DNA from: Apostichopus japonicus
Taxonomy: Eukaryota; Echinodermata; Holothuroidea; Aspidochirotida; Stichopodidae
Assembly (NCBI RefSeq): GCF_037975245.1
Contig: NC_092581.1
Location: 9,308,303-9,372,302, forward strand
DNA: 64,000 bases
Direction: 5' to 3'
The position numbers and the translations under genes were made by a program. Within the stretch, counting starts at the first letter, position 1. Each line of letters opens with the position of its first letter. Of this stretch, positions 13,385 to 26,573 are shown piece after piece. The notes under the pieces were generated by a model, which did not search any database, was not told the origin of the DNA, and saw only the letters and a program-made list of their open reading frames with translations.

Positions 13385-13868
13385 CAGGGGCGTAGCGAGT
13401 GGGGGGGGGGGTGTCACACCCCCCAATAATTTGGTCGCTGTCGGCAAATTTTGGGTCTGTCGGCAAAAGGAGAAAAGGTGAAGAGAGCGGAATGGGAAGA
13501 AAGAAGGAAAGCTGAATAGAAAAAGGAGAACAGGAGCTTCTTCCGTGCCAAATTTGACTTAAAATATGCACCAGATTGCATCTAAGGACGTTCAAACTAA
13601 TTTTTCCAAAGGGGAGGGGTAGACCCCCTACCCTTAGACCCCTTCCCCATTTCGGTCACCACTTCCAGATCCGTCGGCAAATCAAATTTGACTTAAAATA
13701 TGCACCAGATTGCATCTAAGGACGTTTCAAAACTAAAATGTTGCCAAAGGGGAGGGGGCGCCCCCTCCCCTTAGACCCCTCCCCCATTTCAGTCACCACT
13801 TCCAGATCCGTCGGCAAATCAAATTCTCTACACCCCCCCCCAACAAAAAAACCTTCGCTACGCCCCTG
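13385..13868. mobile_element. Non-autonomous hAT-like element
   Basis: The terminal inverted repeats are CAGGGGCGTAGCGA at 13385 and TCGCTACGCCCCTG ending at 13868. The flanks are cgcactcc (13377-13384) and ggcactcc (13869-13876), an 8-bp target duplication with one mismatch. The CAGGGGCG ends and 8-bp duplication fit the hAT superfamily. Inside, a unit of about 134 bases is tandemly duplicated (13552-13685 and 13686 to about 13822), ending in a module rich in aaaggggaggggg and ccttagacccct. There is no transposase. Confidence 0.8.
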
Positions 13869-14713
13869 GGCACTCCCGACGGCGACCTTCTATTGGGGCT
13901 GCGGTCAATAACAGTGTACATGCACGTGTAATGATAAAGCAAGTTGCCGCTTTTGTTACCTTTTATTTGTTTGTGGAAAACGTTACGCTAGTCACTGCAG
14001 TCGGTCACAGAAGGCCAGGTCGATAGGTCTCGAAATCGTTCAACATCCCTCTTGAAAAAATTAAACGACCCTAGTTATATGATATTAAAGTTTTGTCACA
14101 ATTTTGAATTTCATACAAAATTTTAAATTTTCATAAATTATGATTCCGCTGCAGATTTTGGTCAAATTAGACACTAAACATTGTTCTGGGTGCCGGTCTT
14201 GTCCGTCCACGGTTTATCTCCAATTCGAAAGATGCAACGCATCTCGAAATTTCGATGTTTCTCACAGTTATGACTTAATCACAGAATGTCGAAGTTTTAT
14301 GTAAAAATTTCGACGGACGTTTAACCCAGTGGACATTTTCTACATCAAGAATGCAAGGTTTTATCTTCACATAGCACAATTTAAATCGAAATTTCCAAGT
14401 TTTAACTTGAAAGAAAATTTCAACATTGTAAGTTTTGTAACTCGACATTTTGACGTGTTGTCTCAAAATTTTGATATTTGATTCCCCGCGCGAACCTCTC
14501 ATCGTCATTCGGGGAAAGTGGTGCAGTTGGAGGATTTTGCATTCTAGGAAGAATGAGAACAACTGCTACTTTTCATTTTCATTTCATTTATTGAAACCAG
14601 TATAAATATAGCATATTTATAAAAAGGAGTACACATGTCAAGTACCCCCCCCCCCACCTTTTCAACTACACAACGTATTTATTGACAAAACCTTGCATTT
14701 AAGGTTACTTAGG

Positions 14714-15392
14714 CCTATATAGATCTAAATGGGTGTTACTAAAACGAATGACAATAGCGTTACACATAACGAATGACAATATATTGTACACACTAAAAAA
14801 TTGCGTTGACTAAAACGAATGACAGTAATGACAGCACAGACATTTGCTTCAACCGAATATCACAGTTCAGTCTTCGTGGGTATCTAGATCTAGTAAAGTA
14901 CGACAAGATAAAAACGCACCTTATAGTAAGCGAAATTGTAAGTCTGATTTTAAAAAGTAAATTTAACGTCATTTTTCCGATATTAATTGTTAGAAACTAA
15001 CAATACTATAATCTTGAAACGGCTTCAGTTATCTTTCTATATAAATCTACGGAGGTTAAAAGCACAGCACTCAAGCGCATTCTCACACAAAAACTTTCCC
15101 TGTGGTTTCTATCCGTAAATTACACCAAAACCCTGCAACCACGTAACATGCGATTTTCCTCAAATCATTTTTGCGCAGAAACCAATAACCCAAAACCAAT
15201 AACCGCATTTAATCCACTCCGTTAATCATTCTATCTCTTCTCAACACCGTCCTTCGTTGTCATTCGTTGTCCTTTGTTGTCATTCGTTGTCATTCGCTGT
15301 CATTCGCAAATGATAATTAACCCTGTACAAAGTCAATTGTCATTCGGTCATTCGCTGTCATTCGTTTTAGTTTGTCCCCTATATAGATCTAA
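14714..15392. mobile_element. Element with subterminal AACGAATGACA repeats
   Basis: The left end carries ACTAAAACGAATGACA from 14738 and the right end its complement, TGTCATTCGTTTTAGT, ending at 15372. Three AACGAATGACA copies lie on the left (14743, 14768, 14814). At least six complementary TGTCATTCG words lie on the right (15258, 15278, 15288, 15298, 15338, 15357). Both flanks read CCTATATAGATCTAA (14714-14728 and 15378-15392), which could be an unusually long target duplication; because TATAGATCTA is palindromic, it could also be part of the inverted repeat. No transposase frame is seen. Superfamily unknown. Confidence 0.65.
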
Positions 15393-16100
15393 TTTATAGA
15401 AGGCTAAATATGCCTCAGAATGCACCGAACGTTGACGTAAAACAAAATTTCTTGGGAAGCACATTCAGACCTCCCTAGATGGGAGTCGGCTTCAATGACC
15501 CCACGGAAGTACTCAACTCCTTTACAAAATAAAAGAGGGGAAAAAAAGGTTATTCGCCTATGGCCCCCCACAAAGTTCCAGGCTCTTCCTATATAAGGCT
15601 ATATGATCGGGGAAAAGTTGGAACCCGGCCCTCTCCCACCTTTGTAATCTTGTGCACACCACTGGTCTAACCGCTCGGTTGTATTAGCAACTACTTTTGA
15701 ATTTTTGTTTAAGGTCGAAAATGGGCTTTAGCCCATTCTTCCTCCTCCCTGGTTCCTCGCCAGGAAATACGCGTGGCACAATATTGTCTGAACATACCCC
15801 CTTGCATTTTTACCTTATTTACTTATTTCACAGTTCAAAGGTCTATGGCACACCAGAGTGGCTTGTTCATTGTATGATTATGTGATTCGGTCGCTTTTGA
15901 AGGTGTTCTTCTTGTTCGGTGCAACCTCCCAGGTATTGCATGTGACAAATTTGCGTGCGTGTACTTACCGGGTCCACTGTCGTGGAACCCCCAAATTATT
16001 CTTGGAATGGAATCTTTTGTCGCATGATCACGATTTCACTTTATCATAAAGTTTATTTCTACTTTGGAGGAGAAATCAGACTATCATAAGCGTTGCCACA

Positions 16101-19100
16101 ATGGCTTTCATCGACAAGGTACTATTTCATATAGTTCATTTGGTACTCTGGTTGTACAACCTCGCTGTACGTACGTGGCCAAGTTGGGGAAAGAAACACT
16201 ACGTTCTTCGAAGTCAATACAACCACAGAAAAAGAACTTTACAAAGATGTCTGGATGAATCCAAATCACTTCACAAGATTCCTCGTCATTTAGGTTTAGT
16301 GTTTATAGAAGAGAAAGTATCAATATGTGATGTTGCAAACATTGTTGTCTGGTGTGCTGCAGTTGGAGTTTCATACATCAGTGTCTACGATAGTGAAGGT
16401 AACTATGCTGAGTACTGTAACTCCATTACTGATATCGTTACTAACACTAACGTCGGTCTATGTATTGTGCAACGTATTAAGTAGCCGAGCTGCAGTAGGC
16501 GTACATTACGTACAGTGAAACTTATATGAAGAGCCATGACCCCAATACTAGTTTTGTTATTAGTGTACGGTGTTATGACTTACTCATACTACGTGTTTAC
16601 TAACGTTGTCTCATTACAGTTCCATACCTAGCATTAACCTAGGCCTAGTAGATTCAAATAATGGAGGGTAAAGCTGTAGTAATGTATTACTAATTACTTA
16701 GGCTAGCTACTGTACTGTAGTGCTAGTACTAGTGCTGTTTGCCTACTGTAGTAAAGTTGTTACTTCCATTCTGCTGTATTTTTCCTGCAGATATTCTTAG
16801 TCAGTCAATATCCAGCATTTTATTTAAATTAGAAACAGTACTAAATTTGTCTGTTAAAGTTTATGGGTCCTTCCTTTTAAGGATTAGAACCTTCTGAAAT
16901 TGTTTTTCTTAGCTTCAATTTTTGTATCAATTTGTTGCAAACAATGCTACAACGAGGCCTCTTTCATTGCTATGGAGTTTGTCAAAAAAACTATTCAAAA
17001 TGTTATTCTCTTCCACAAGGGCACAGAGTTAGACCCCTACAGTACTTGCTTCTCACTCATTGAATCTTCCCAGCTAGAACCCAGTCCTTAGATAGAGCTA
17101 CTTTACTGTTCAGGGTCCTGTTAAGGTTATATGTTTGAAAGTGCTTTAAACACATATTTGCTGTTTGGCACATCACCAGCATATTATCATCTACATATAT
17201 ATCTTTCCCATATGTTTCTTATATCAGAATTGAGGCAAATATTTACAATAATATTTGTTTGTTTCCTCAAAGGTTTGTTGCAGAAACATTCTCAAGAGCT
17301 GACCAATCTCATCTCAGAGAAAGAAAAACAACTCCTAGAGATGGAGAATCTTAATTTTACAATAGAAACCTTTGTTAGAAAGACAGAAGCATCAACAAAC
17401 AGTCACAATGGAATCAAGGGTGAGGTCAAAGGTCATTGATACTTGTAAAATGATCAATCTGTACCTGTAGAATAAATGAAGTCAACAAATTTTTCAAGGC
17501 AAATTCTGATGCAATATGCAAAATTGATTGCACAATGCTGTGCAGCATTGCCAGTACGCATGTACCAGTAAAACGTTTAGATTTTAGAGTATATTCTTCA
17601 TCCCAATTGCGTGAACTATTTTGGAGAAAAATTGAAATGAATGTTCCATGTGTGGAAATAAATTCATGTTTTTTTGCATTTCTTGATATGATAATGTTGC
17701 CATACTGTGTAGCAGCTTAATGATTCTGTACCAGACAATTTACTCACCGATTACTCAACTACTACATATTAGGTCTTGGCTTCCAGGCACAAATTTTATG
17801 GTGACTTCTAGGATAAATTAATATTCATGAGCAGAATTCTGATGCAAACGCAAACTCAATTTCACAATTTTGTTCTGCATTGTGATCTAATTGCAGGAAA
17901 ATTGAAGTGTTGTAGATTTTGCATCACAATTGAGAGATGTGTGAATTTTGTTTAGGTTAACTATGGTAGGAGATGGAGAAGTTTTTTTTAGTATGAATAC
18001 TATTATCATTATTATGTATGTTTTGTTTTTCTTGTAGAGGTAATTTGGCCACCATGTATAGTAGCTTATGATTTCTCTACCAGACAAAATTATTAGGTCT
18101 TGGCTTCCAGTTATAAATTTTCTGGTGATTTCTAGGACCAATAAAAGATTGATGGTCAAGAGTCGTCTAAAATTCACAATTACAAGACCCACATGCCAAT
18201 TTCAACCCCCCCCCCCCCAGTTGTGGAATTAAGTAATTTATTACCATGAGACTAGGTAACTTTAATAAACCTCTGCTCAGTGGTGAGCTTTCAGATTATT
18301 ATTGTGGGGGGGGGGGGAATAAAAATGAAATAAAAATTAAATGAAAACAAGGAAGAATTGGATGACATTTAGCAAGCTCATTGGTATTTTGGGGCTTGTT
18401 TATTGTTGTAGGATAGCAGCTTCAGACATCATCAGCTTGGTATTAAAGCAGCTTTTTGATTCATTACATGGATTTAGTATTGAAGAGAATAAAAAAAAAT
18501 ATCACTAAGTTAACTGAAAAAGCTGCTTAAGAGAAGGGTTTCCTTTGTTCTCGGAATTATACAGTATATTTACTTTAGTTTTCCTTTAATATTACATCCA
18601 CTGATGTGTTCTGGTTCTATTGAGTATTTTATCTTTGATGCTGTAGTTCTTGGGACTTTAGTGAGTACAGTGTATCCTTATCTTCAAGTGCTGTAAGTTA
18701 AACTCATTGTTGACAATACATTGCTTATGAAAAGTACATGACCATGAAATGTATGAATTTTTTACAAGGGTAAATTTGATTTTGTCGTTCCTGTTTACCT
18801 GCAGGCTTCAGGGTTTTATAAACTACCTGGCTAACCGTGTACTGTAAATTATGCAAGTGTTCACCTTTCTTCGATTTACAGATTGTTCTGGTAAAAATTC
18901 CAAACTTTGTACGACGCAACTGTACATACTTGAACCTGGTGATGGACAGCCTACCCTGGTGAGGGCAGCAAAGCAATACTGCAATGACGTGATACAGCAA
19001 GAAGAATTTGATTTAAATAAATGGCTTCAAGGTGAGTTGTGGTTCTTATCTGTAATGGTTCTATGGATGAGGTTGTTTATAATTCCCCCCACTCTCAGCT

Positions 19101-20938
19101 GCCCCCCTCACCTCACCCTTGTCCAACAAACTGGAAAAGCTTGCACTGTTGCATGTGGGTGTGCATTCCTGTTTGACCAAAATAAACTTTCAGTTTTTAA
19201 TTTAAAAATATGGCAAACAAATAAGCATTTGTAGAAATGCTTTGTTTTGTTCTTCATTTGATCAATTCTTGTTTTGTTTCTCGATTTTATTAACACAGAT
19301 GTCTGCATCAGACGTGTCTATTGATTCCAAATAACTATTTGTAATTCTATAATACACACAGCTGACTAAACAAGAATTGCAAGTTTGCTGTGGGTGTTGA
19401 CAAATTGTAATGTAGTAAGGAACTTTGAAAGCTCTATTGCAGGGTTTCCCTAACTTTATCCACCCACGATCCCCCTGTGGATATCAGAGTTGTCCACAAA
19501 CCCCCAACTTTTCGAGACACGATCTGAGTCATTATTATACTATAATACCGAAAAACAGTGCTTCGTAAAAGATCAAGTTCATAGTGTAATAATGTAATGA
19601 AAAATGCATTTTACAGCATTTTGCGATGTGAAACTGGATAAATGATTCCCTGATTCTGACAGGATATAAATGTACATGGTTTAGTCTAGGGTGACCAGCA
19701 TAGTATGAAACTTTAGATCTATGCTTTTCCATCGTGTAGAGTTACTCTGGATTACATATTTTCTCTCTTCAGCAACTCACAGTTTTCCTGATCCGGAGTT
19801 AATATTTAAATTTGGAACCATCAGCAGTCTCCTTGGCTATTTGCCCTGGCAGATCAGACTCACAGAAATTATGTAAGTTATTTCCACCTTGCTTTAGAAG
19901 ATGCTTCATTTTAATGGAAGGCTGCAAGATTTAGATTTTGTATCCCATCAGACAACCAGATCATTTCAAAATGAAAGCCTGATCATCGTGATGGTTAAAT
20001 TCCATTAATTAATGACATAACATGAATGTTTAAAACTTGCATTCAATGAGCAATGTACATGGGACCATACAAATTAGTTTGTACTAAATGCGGCTGATCG
20101 CAGAGCTAATGTTACATACCAGTTTTATTTCTACGTTGTTACAAAGTGGGGAGAACGTATGAGCATGACCAAACCTTTATATTTAGTTTTGAATCAAATG
20201 CTGTCACATATGGATGGTTTCACGTTAAACCAGTGTATGGAGGTGACCATTTTTCTTGGGGTAATTTGAAGGGGACAAGTGGAAATCTTTCTTCCCGCCA
20301 GCTTGAAAGTAGCACTAAAAAATCACAAAGTTCTGTGTTTTAACACCATGCATCCCAAGTTACACAGGTTATTATTAACAGCTGGTTCAAGGGTTCTATG
20401 GTTATCATGTATCTTAGCGTCATATGTAAAATCAAAGGTTACCTTCCATATGAATACTAAACAGTGAGAAGTCAAGAATTAAGGATGAATATTTCACTTG
20501 GGATATTTTGAATAAAATTTTGGAATTGCAAAGCTTTTGTACAAAATGATGTAAAGTCACATTTTAAGTCTATTTTGGGGAAATGAGTGCAACTTTGGGG
20601 AAAGAATGACCTTTGTTTTAAATCTTTGTTTGCTGGCCTGAAGATTGCTTTTGCCAAGTTTACATTAAACTTTAAATCATTGTCCTTATTTACTTATAAC
20701 ACCCTGTATAGTCTAATAACCTTAATACATTAACCGACACTTTGATGAAGCATTTCAGAAATTTTCTTTTCCCTGTATTTGATTTTCAACTATTTTGGAT
20801 GAATTCATGAATTACTAACAGCAAATGAAATGTCTTTGTTCTCTCAGATCCTACCCTAGTCATCATGGCTTTGATTACAAATCATTACTTGACCTGCTCC
20901 ACGTATTTGCAAGGACAGAGCAACGATTTGGGAAATGA
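16101..20938 (+). CDS. NUS1: Dehydrodolichyl diphosphate synthase subunit NUS1 (Nogo-B receptor)
   Basis: Non-catalytic partner of DHDDS in the ER cis-prenyltransferase that makes dolichol precursors. Coding exons are 16101-16398, 17273-17419, 18882-19031, 19773-19872 and 20848-20938; phases join to 261 residues (human about 293). The ATG has a good context (gccacaATGG). A hydrophobic N-terminal segment (about residues 8-25) should be the membrane anchor. Family blocks are seen in order: [26 protein letters not shown] (around 80-96), a variable charged middle in exon 2, [32 protein letters not shown] and the C-terminal EQRFGK. The final RFG matches the conserved C-terminal RxG motif needed for activity of the heteromeric enzyme. 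It lies in the same direction as WARS2, 5.2 kb downstream. Confidence 0.95.
17710..18140 (+). repeat. Imperfect tandem duplication in NUS1 intron 2
   Basis: The block tag-agctta-tgatt-ct, accagacaa, attaggtcttggcttccag and ttctagga occurs at 17710-17812 and again at 18060-18137, about 350 bases apart. A weaker related piece (aattctgatgca, cacaat, ctgcattg) occurs at 17500-17550 and 17837-17885. This looks like an old tandem amplification inside the intron. Confidence 0.6.
19444..19480 (+). mobile_element. Solo hAT-like terminus
   Basis: The sequence cagggtttccctaacttt followed by ccacccacgatccccc closely resembles a typical hAT terminal inverted repeat. No matching opposite end was found within the intron, so this is a fragment lying in NUS1 intron 3. 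Confidence 0.4.
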
Positions 20939-23900
20939 CCCCAGTATTTGACATAGAGGATGCGCAGCATCCAACAAATGATCCTCCGCATCCCACTTCT
21001 GACACCAACTGAGGAATCAAAGATGCATGTGCTATTTTATCGCCACCTGATACCAGTGATTGCCATGGATGGCACCAGCCGTTATGCTTGAATATGAAAA
21101 ATCTTCAACGATGATGTATTTAAAGCAACGGTGTAGATATGTAAATTTCTTGCCATCTGATATCAGCCATTGTTCCAGATTGGTGGAATATGAATGTTAT
21201 TTGCAGCACACTTACAAATCCCACAGATGACACCATGCTCTATGTTAGAGGATGTACACTACTTAGCTGAGGGATTATCTGCATCTCACTTGTAATTCTT
21301 ATATAAAGATGGTGCTGTACTGTAATTTGTTACCACCTGATACCAGTCATTGCATACATGTGCAGCAAACAAAGCAAGGAAGTTTGATATTTCAGTTCTA
21401 CAAGATTAGACTATCAGGGTTGTGGAAATTCAGACGTGAAAGAAACAGTATTGTACATTGTAGTTGACCTACAAGCAATCATATCAGGTACTTTATTGTG
21501 CTGTATCAACCTCAGAGGGATCATTTGTCATGTATCAGTATAGTATTGTCCTCATTGGTTCCCAGCTGTGGAAATGTATTTGATCATCTGTGTTGTACGT
21601 TGACAAAAGCAAAAGTTTTTAATTACAACTACGTTCTGATGTGACCAGATTATGTTTACAGTGCCCATTTTGTAAGGCAAAATGTTCTTCCATCCCACTG
21701 CTGTAACCACATCACAGAATGGGAAATTCCCCAACTAAAACAGTCTTCTTTAGGTCAGTCTCGGACAGAACTGATCTGCATGTAGCGAAAAGAGGAAGAA
21801 AATGCAAAGTATGTGAAGTTTCTGTAATCATAAAGTTTGATATGATTTTTTGTAGTGGGGTTGGTGTAGATCATGCACAAAAATATTACAATTAAATGCA
21901 AACTAATTTTTAACAGCAAATATTCCTTTGACAAGAGACAACATTTGGAAGAGAAATGATAGTAGATTGTTGGTGAGATCTGGTTGAAATCTTGTTGCCA
22001 TTAAAACCGTGGATGTTAAAAAGCAAGGCATACATACTGTTTATTAAAATGTACCTGTACAGTGCATAAACTTTATCCCCCCCCCATCCCACCCACCCCT
22101 TGTCATGGAATGGTACATGCTAGATATTGGCTAGTTTCTTCATTGCAGCAAGTTAAACATTGGCTTTATCAGTGCACAGGAATAACAACCCACTAGGGTC
22201 ACATTGCCATACAGGATCACTGGCTTGGATCCGTTGTGCTTGCTGGGTCCAAGCAGGGAGCTGCTACTCTAACAGCTCCCTGGTCCAAGGGATTGAAGGT
22301 CCTGTCAGGTTGAGGTGCCAACGATGCAAATTTCCTTGTGGTAGCAAAAAGGTGCCAGTTTAATCAGAGTTGCCGAAAAACACTGCTAGTTTCAATGCTC
22401 CAGCGCCATTGGTCATCTCACTCGGCCGATAGCAATATATGGCTCAGTCAGACGTCCATCTGGAATCAATGTCCCTACCAACATTACCTTTACACTCTTT
22501 AAGCTGTATTTTTACATGGGGTTGTAATTTTGTGTCACTCTCAACAAGGTATACTTACATAAACGTAGAGCCCTCACTCTACGAGATGGTGTGGTGAAAA
22601 CTACTGTTCTGCTTCTTGCTATTATTTCAAGAGCTTTTAACAGTTTAAATACAATACAGATAATTTGTGTCCCACAAACTTAATGTAATATCTGTCTTCC
22701 TTGTTCCCTCTGTGATTTTGATGGGACTAAAATACGTCTTATTATTTTTAAAAGTACCTTGATCTTTCCTGAAGTGGTCAAGTGTGGTAACCAGCACACT
22801 GTGGCAGAGTCAACACAAAAATACAACGCTTGACTTTACATCTTCAAAAAGTCAGTCGAGCATACTTAGTTTATATATTAATAATAAAATATCAAAACAA
22901 AATTAGAAGACAAACAATGTTCTGTAGAAATACTGGGTGCATGACTGTATTTGTAGGGTACATCTGGGTTTGGCTAATTTGTTATAGTGCATGATTAAAC
23001 CGAAGTAGTTTCATTAGAGAATATTTTGTCTATGCAGTTCCACCGCCAAGCTCAATTTTCACATTTTTTAAGTAGGTATTTTTATTTTGCAATGATAGAG
23101 TTAACATTGCCTACATTTAAGCACATGTTAGATCAGAAGAAGAATCTGATAAATCGATTCCAAAAAGTAATGTAATTTTTTATTGTGATCCAAGGTTTTA
23201 ATAAAAAAATGGAAGGTTCAAATAAAAAATGGAAGGTTCAAACTATGTCAAGGAATGTGATACATATACACCATGTCTACCACATAGTAATATTCCTCAA
23301 TCTTCCCTCAAATAAATTTCCACCAATTGCCTTAGAAAATATAGGCTAATTTTATCCATTCCACACGATGATTGTGAAATTGATGAATATTTGCTGTAAT
23401 GCATATCAGCTCACTGATAGGTATAAAATTTGATTGGACTAGCCGAAAAAATCTCTACATTAAAGATCTTTTTAAAATGTTCTCATAATAAAGTTACCGT
23501 AGATGGATTGTTTAATGTTTTTGCAGATTATGCTTTTTTTTGCCAGCAAACATGGTAGGCTGCTGCAAGGTAGCAGGTTGCGTTTAGGTGATAGGCAGTG
23601 AACGAAGAAGGCAAGAATGATGTTGCAATGGCTGGGAGGGGGCATGGGGATGGGGGGCATTGGGATGGGGGGTTAGTGCTGGGGTTGGTTTATAAAGGGT
23701 ATATGTTGCTGACAAGATTAACATGGTTTGCTGGTCCTTTAAGTGATCCTACATGGTCATCTGTGATGGTTTATGTGGAATGAAGTGCCAGTCTTGGTCG
23801 CACTGAATGTTTTACTTGCATGACAAAATTATGCTTATTCAATAATTCAACAAGGAGAGAATGATTGTTTGTACAATTTGCCCTATTTTAAATAAAAGTC

Positions 23901-26573
23901 ATTATTGGACAGAAACAATTCAACTGGCTTAATTTCAGTGTCATAATGTTTGATTGCTCATTTATTATTTCTAATTTAGTTTGCGGAGGTCTTTGTTCCT
24001 ATGCGAGGAAAATAAAAATTCTCATGGTCGGTTCAGAAGAAAATTAAGAAATAGAAAATAACCTGGAAACTTGTGTCTTTTGGGATTTCAAAGCAAATAA
24101 AAATAGGAAGCCACTCAGATGTGACAGCAGGATATAAAATTGTAACCTCCTAATGGGAAGGGGTGAGGTAGAATCCCAACAGATTAAAAAAAAAAATGCT
24201 GCTATTATTGGAGATATGCATTCTTTTGCATGCTCAAATTTATTGCATAAAAGTTTTCCATGAACACATGTCGTTCAATGACATAATCAAGGCACCAAAA
24301 CATTTGTGCGTTTGCTATAAGCAGATACATGAGGTTGTAGAGGACTGTATTGATAAAAGAAAAGCAAGACATTGAGGAAGGCATGTTGTTTTTATCTGCA
24401 GAGTACCTCATGGTACTTGGGCCTACCACTTTGCATGTTAGGTAGGGAGATAGGATAGGAGAGAATACATTTCTGGTACTGTTGTATGGTTGAATATCAC
24501 AATCCTCTCAGCTGGTTTCTCCTGTTTTGGTTTGAAGGGATGGGGACCTTGGCCCACAGAGGCCTCATGGCTATACCACTTGAATAAGGTACATCTTTGC
24601 CCAGATGATACGATACATTGTACTCCTGAATGACCTAAAATTTTGGAATGTGGTCTGTAGTTGCTGGAACCATGTACAGTACACCCAATCAATCTTTACT
24701 CATAACCTTGGGAGTTTAGTAAATTTATCTACTTTGCATCGGTGGACAGGAATTGGCTGGATTTGGAAATGGCAAGTTTAACATATGATTGGTTGGTTGT
24801 ATTACAGTATAAATTTACCCAGAATTCAAACTGGATTGAAATGGTTACATTTATAAATAGAACACTCTAGTGACCTCTGACATTTTGAGAGAAAGGTTTG
24901 CCCAGAATTCTGCAGAATATCTCACAAAAATTTCAGACATTTTTCTTACAAGTTAGATTGACTGACATAATGCTGCCTAATGAATCTTTCCCCAACAATA
25001 AAATTATTTATCTGTTAAATCAATTTCACAAATAACAAAAAATAAACCTTTGATGACAAAAAAACCTTAAACAAACACAAACAAAGTGGTGTTCCAAACA
25101 CCACCAAAATGCAACAAGATATCTGCAGTTTTCGTTCAGTGATGTTGATGCTTAAATTGCATTCTTTAATGAATTTAATGATTCCCCACGAAAATTGAAA
25201 TTACTACGATATAATTCATGACTTGCCCATGATTTATGAATGCTCATTTGCTCACAATTTAGGACCATTCAAATCTGGTTTTTATTCAGTACATTTTCAT
25301 TATACCTGTATATTACTACACTAGTTAAGTTACAAAATTTCACGAAACTGAATCTTTAACATAAAAGGCAATGTGGAAAACATAGTAATTAAACAGGATA
25401 AATAGTCACAAAATTCTACACTACATAACCCATTTTCTTATTATAAGGAACTTTGTTCCATGTTTAGTAATCATATGATAGAACAGAATGTTACGTAGGC
25501 TGCTCGATGGTTTACATTTGACATGCCATCATGCACGGTTACTATGTATATGAGTAGTCACATCTATTACCTCATTAACATGTTTATTTCCCCCCCCCCC
25601 CCCCCATTATTGGTCCTTGAAAGAACCTTTTTCACCCAGCAGATAAATTGACAGCAGCATAGTCACTCAAGCAATAAATGAAATCAAAAGTAGATAATTA
25701 ATTAACACAGTATTAAGAGAGTTGCTATAGTAACCACCCAGCATATGTTTACAGTGTGAAGCCATGACCTTATGAGTAGGAAATATACAAAAGAGAGAAA
25801 GATCATGTGAAACCCAAGACATGATCATTGTACATATGTCCCTCCTTAGGAACAGGTAATAGGAATTTGTGGTAAAGTACACAAAATGATTAATTATCTC
25901 AAATCCTTTGTAGTTCATTAAGACAGATGTATCGCTGAGTACCTGTGTCTTTAAACGCATTTATATGATCCTACCATATTGTACTTCACTGACTTTTAAA
26001 GTTTTTCATTTCAAATGTCTAAGCACAAACATATTTGTGAAACAATCGTCTTTGCCATGTAATATGTCATACATCTCACTTTAAGTAACATGAAAGTGGT
26101 ACCTGAGTTGTCGGCTGCAAATTTGCTGGAGTAGAATGATATCGATCATTTAAAAACTGAATAATTACAGTCCTCTTAGGAGAACGAAACGTTACAATTC
26201 CCAAGTTCTCAAACTCCAAGGGCTCAACTGTATCAATTTGCAATCATATTTGGAAGGAAAACACACTAGGTGTGTACAATAATATTGCAGGATACCCCCT
26301 TTATAGACTTAAGTTAAGGAGTTTATATAATAATATTAATAGAAATGCCCTTTGGGTTCTCACTGACAAATTTGCCATGAATAAGTAATACTATGATAAA
26401 CTGGCTGAATGAAAATTACATTTATTTGTCCATTTCTTAAGTAAAATAATTTATCTGACAAACTTCTGTAAACCAATTACAGAGTCAAAGCTGGTGTAGA
26501 AAAAAATGTTGTCAATTCAATATTTCTGGAGAATCAAGTCGAGGGCCGGCTATTTAAATTGGAAACTTTGCTA
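20939..26573. other. Convergent intergenic DNA, NUS1 to MTRES1
   Basis: This region holds the NUS1 3' UTR on the left and the MTRES1 3' UTR on the right. I see no coding exon. Simple sequences include a C run at 22078-22086, a C17 run near 25591-25606 and a tandem duplication of aataaaaaatggaaggttca (23200-23243). A degenerate hammerhead-like piece lies at 26157-26193. Many AATAAA words occur (for example 23891), so the NUS1 cleavage site cannot be fixed. Confidence 0.5.
26421..26426 (-). terminator. Candidate MTRES1 polyadenylation signal
   Basis: TTTATT on the plus strand is AATAAA on the minus strand, about 150 bases downstream of the MTRES1 stop codon. It is the first canonical hexamer I noticed after the gene. 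Confidence 0.4.

Larger units (their letters stand above)
10910..16100. other. Intergenic DNA between WARS2 and NUS1
   Basis: The first part is probably the WARS2 3' UTR. No convincing exon was found. Contents are a short AT microsatellite near 11809-11822, a tRNA-derived SINE fragment (12479-12525), a hAT-like element (13385-13868), an element with subterminal repeats (about 14729-15377) and a C run at 14646. A 96-codon open frame at 12565-12855 has no recognisable homology. NUS1 regulatory sequence should lie in the last few hundred bases. Confidence 0.5.

Noticed and set aside
18444-18535. Short inverted repeat taaagcagcttttt / aaaaagctgctta
   Set aside because: Only about 12 bp per arm, with no target duplication and no second copy. 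May be chance in AT-rich DNA.
26157-26193. Second hammerhead-like motif (CTGAATA ... GAAACGTTA)
   Set aside because: One invariant residue is wrong (CTGAATA for CUGANGA) and stem II is interrupted by extra bases. At best a decayed relative of the core at 3894.
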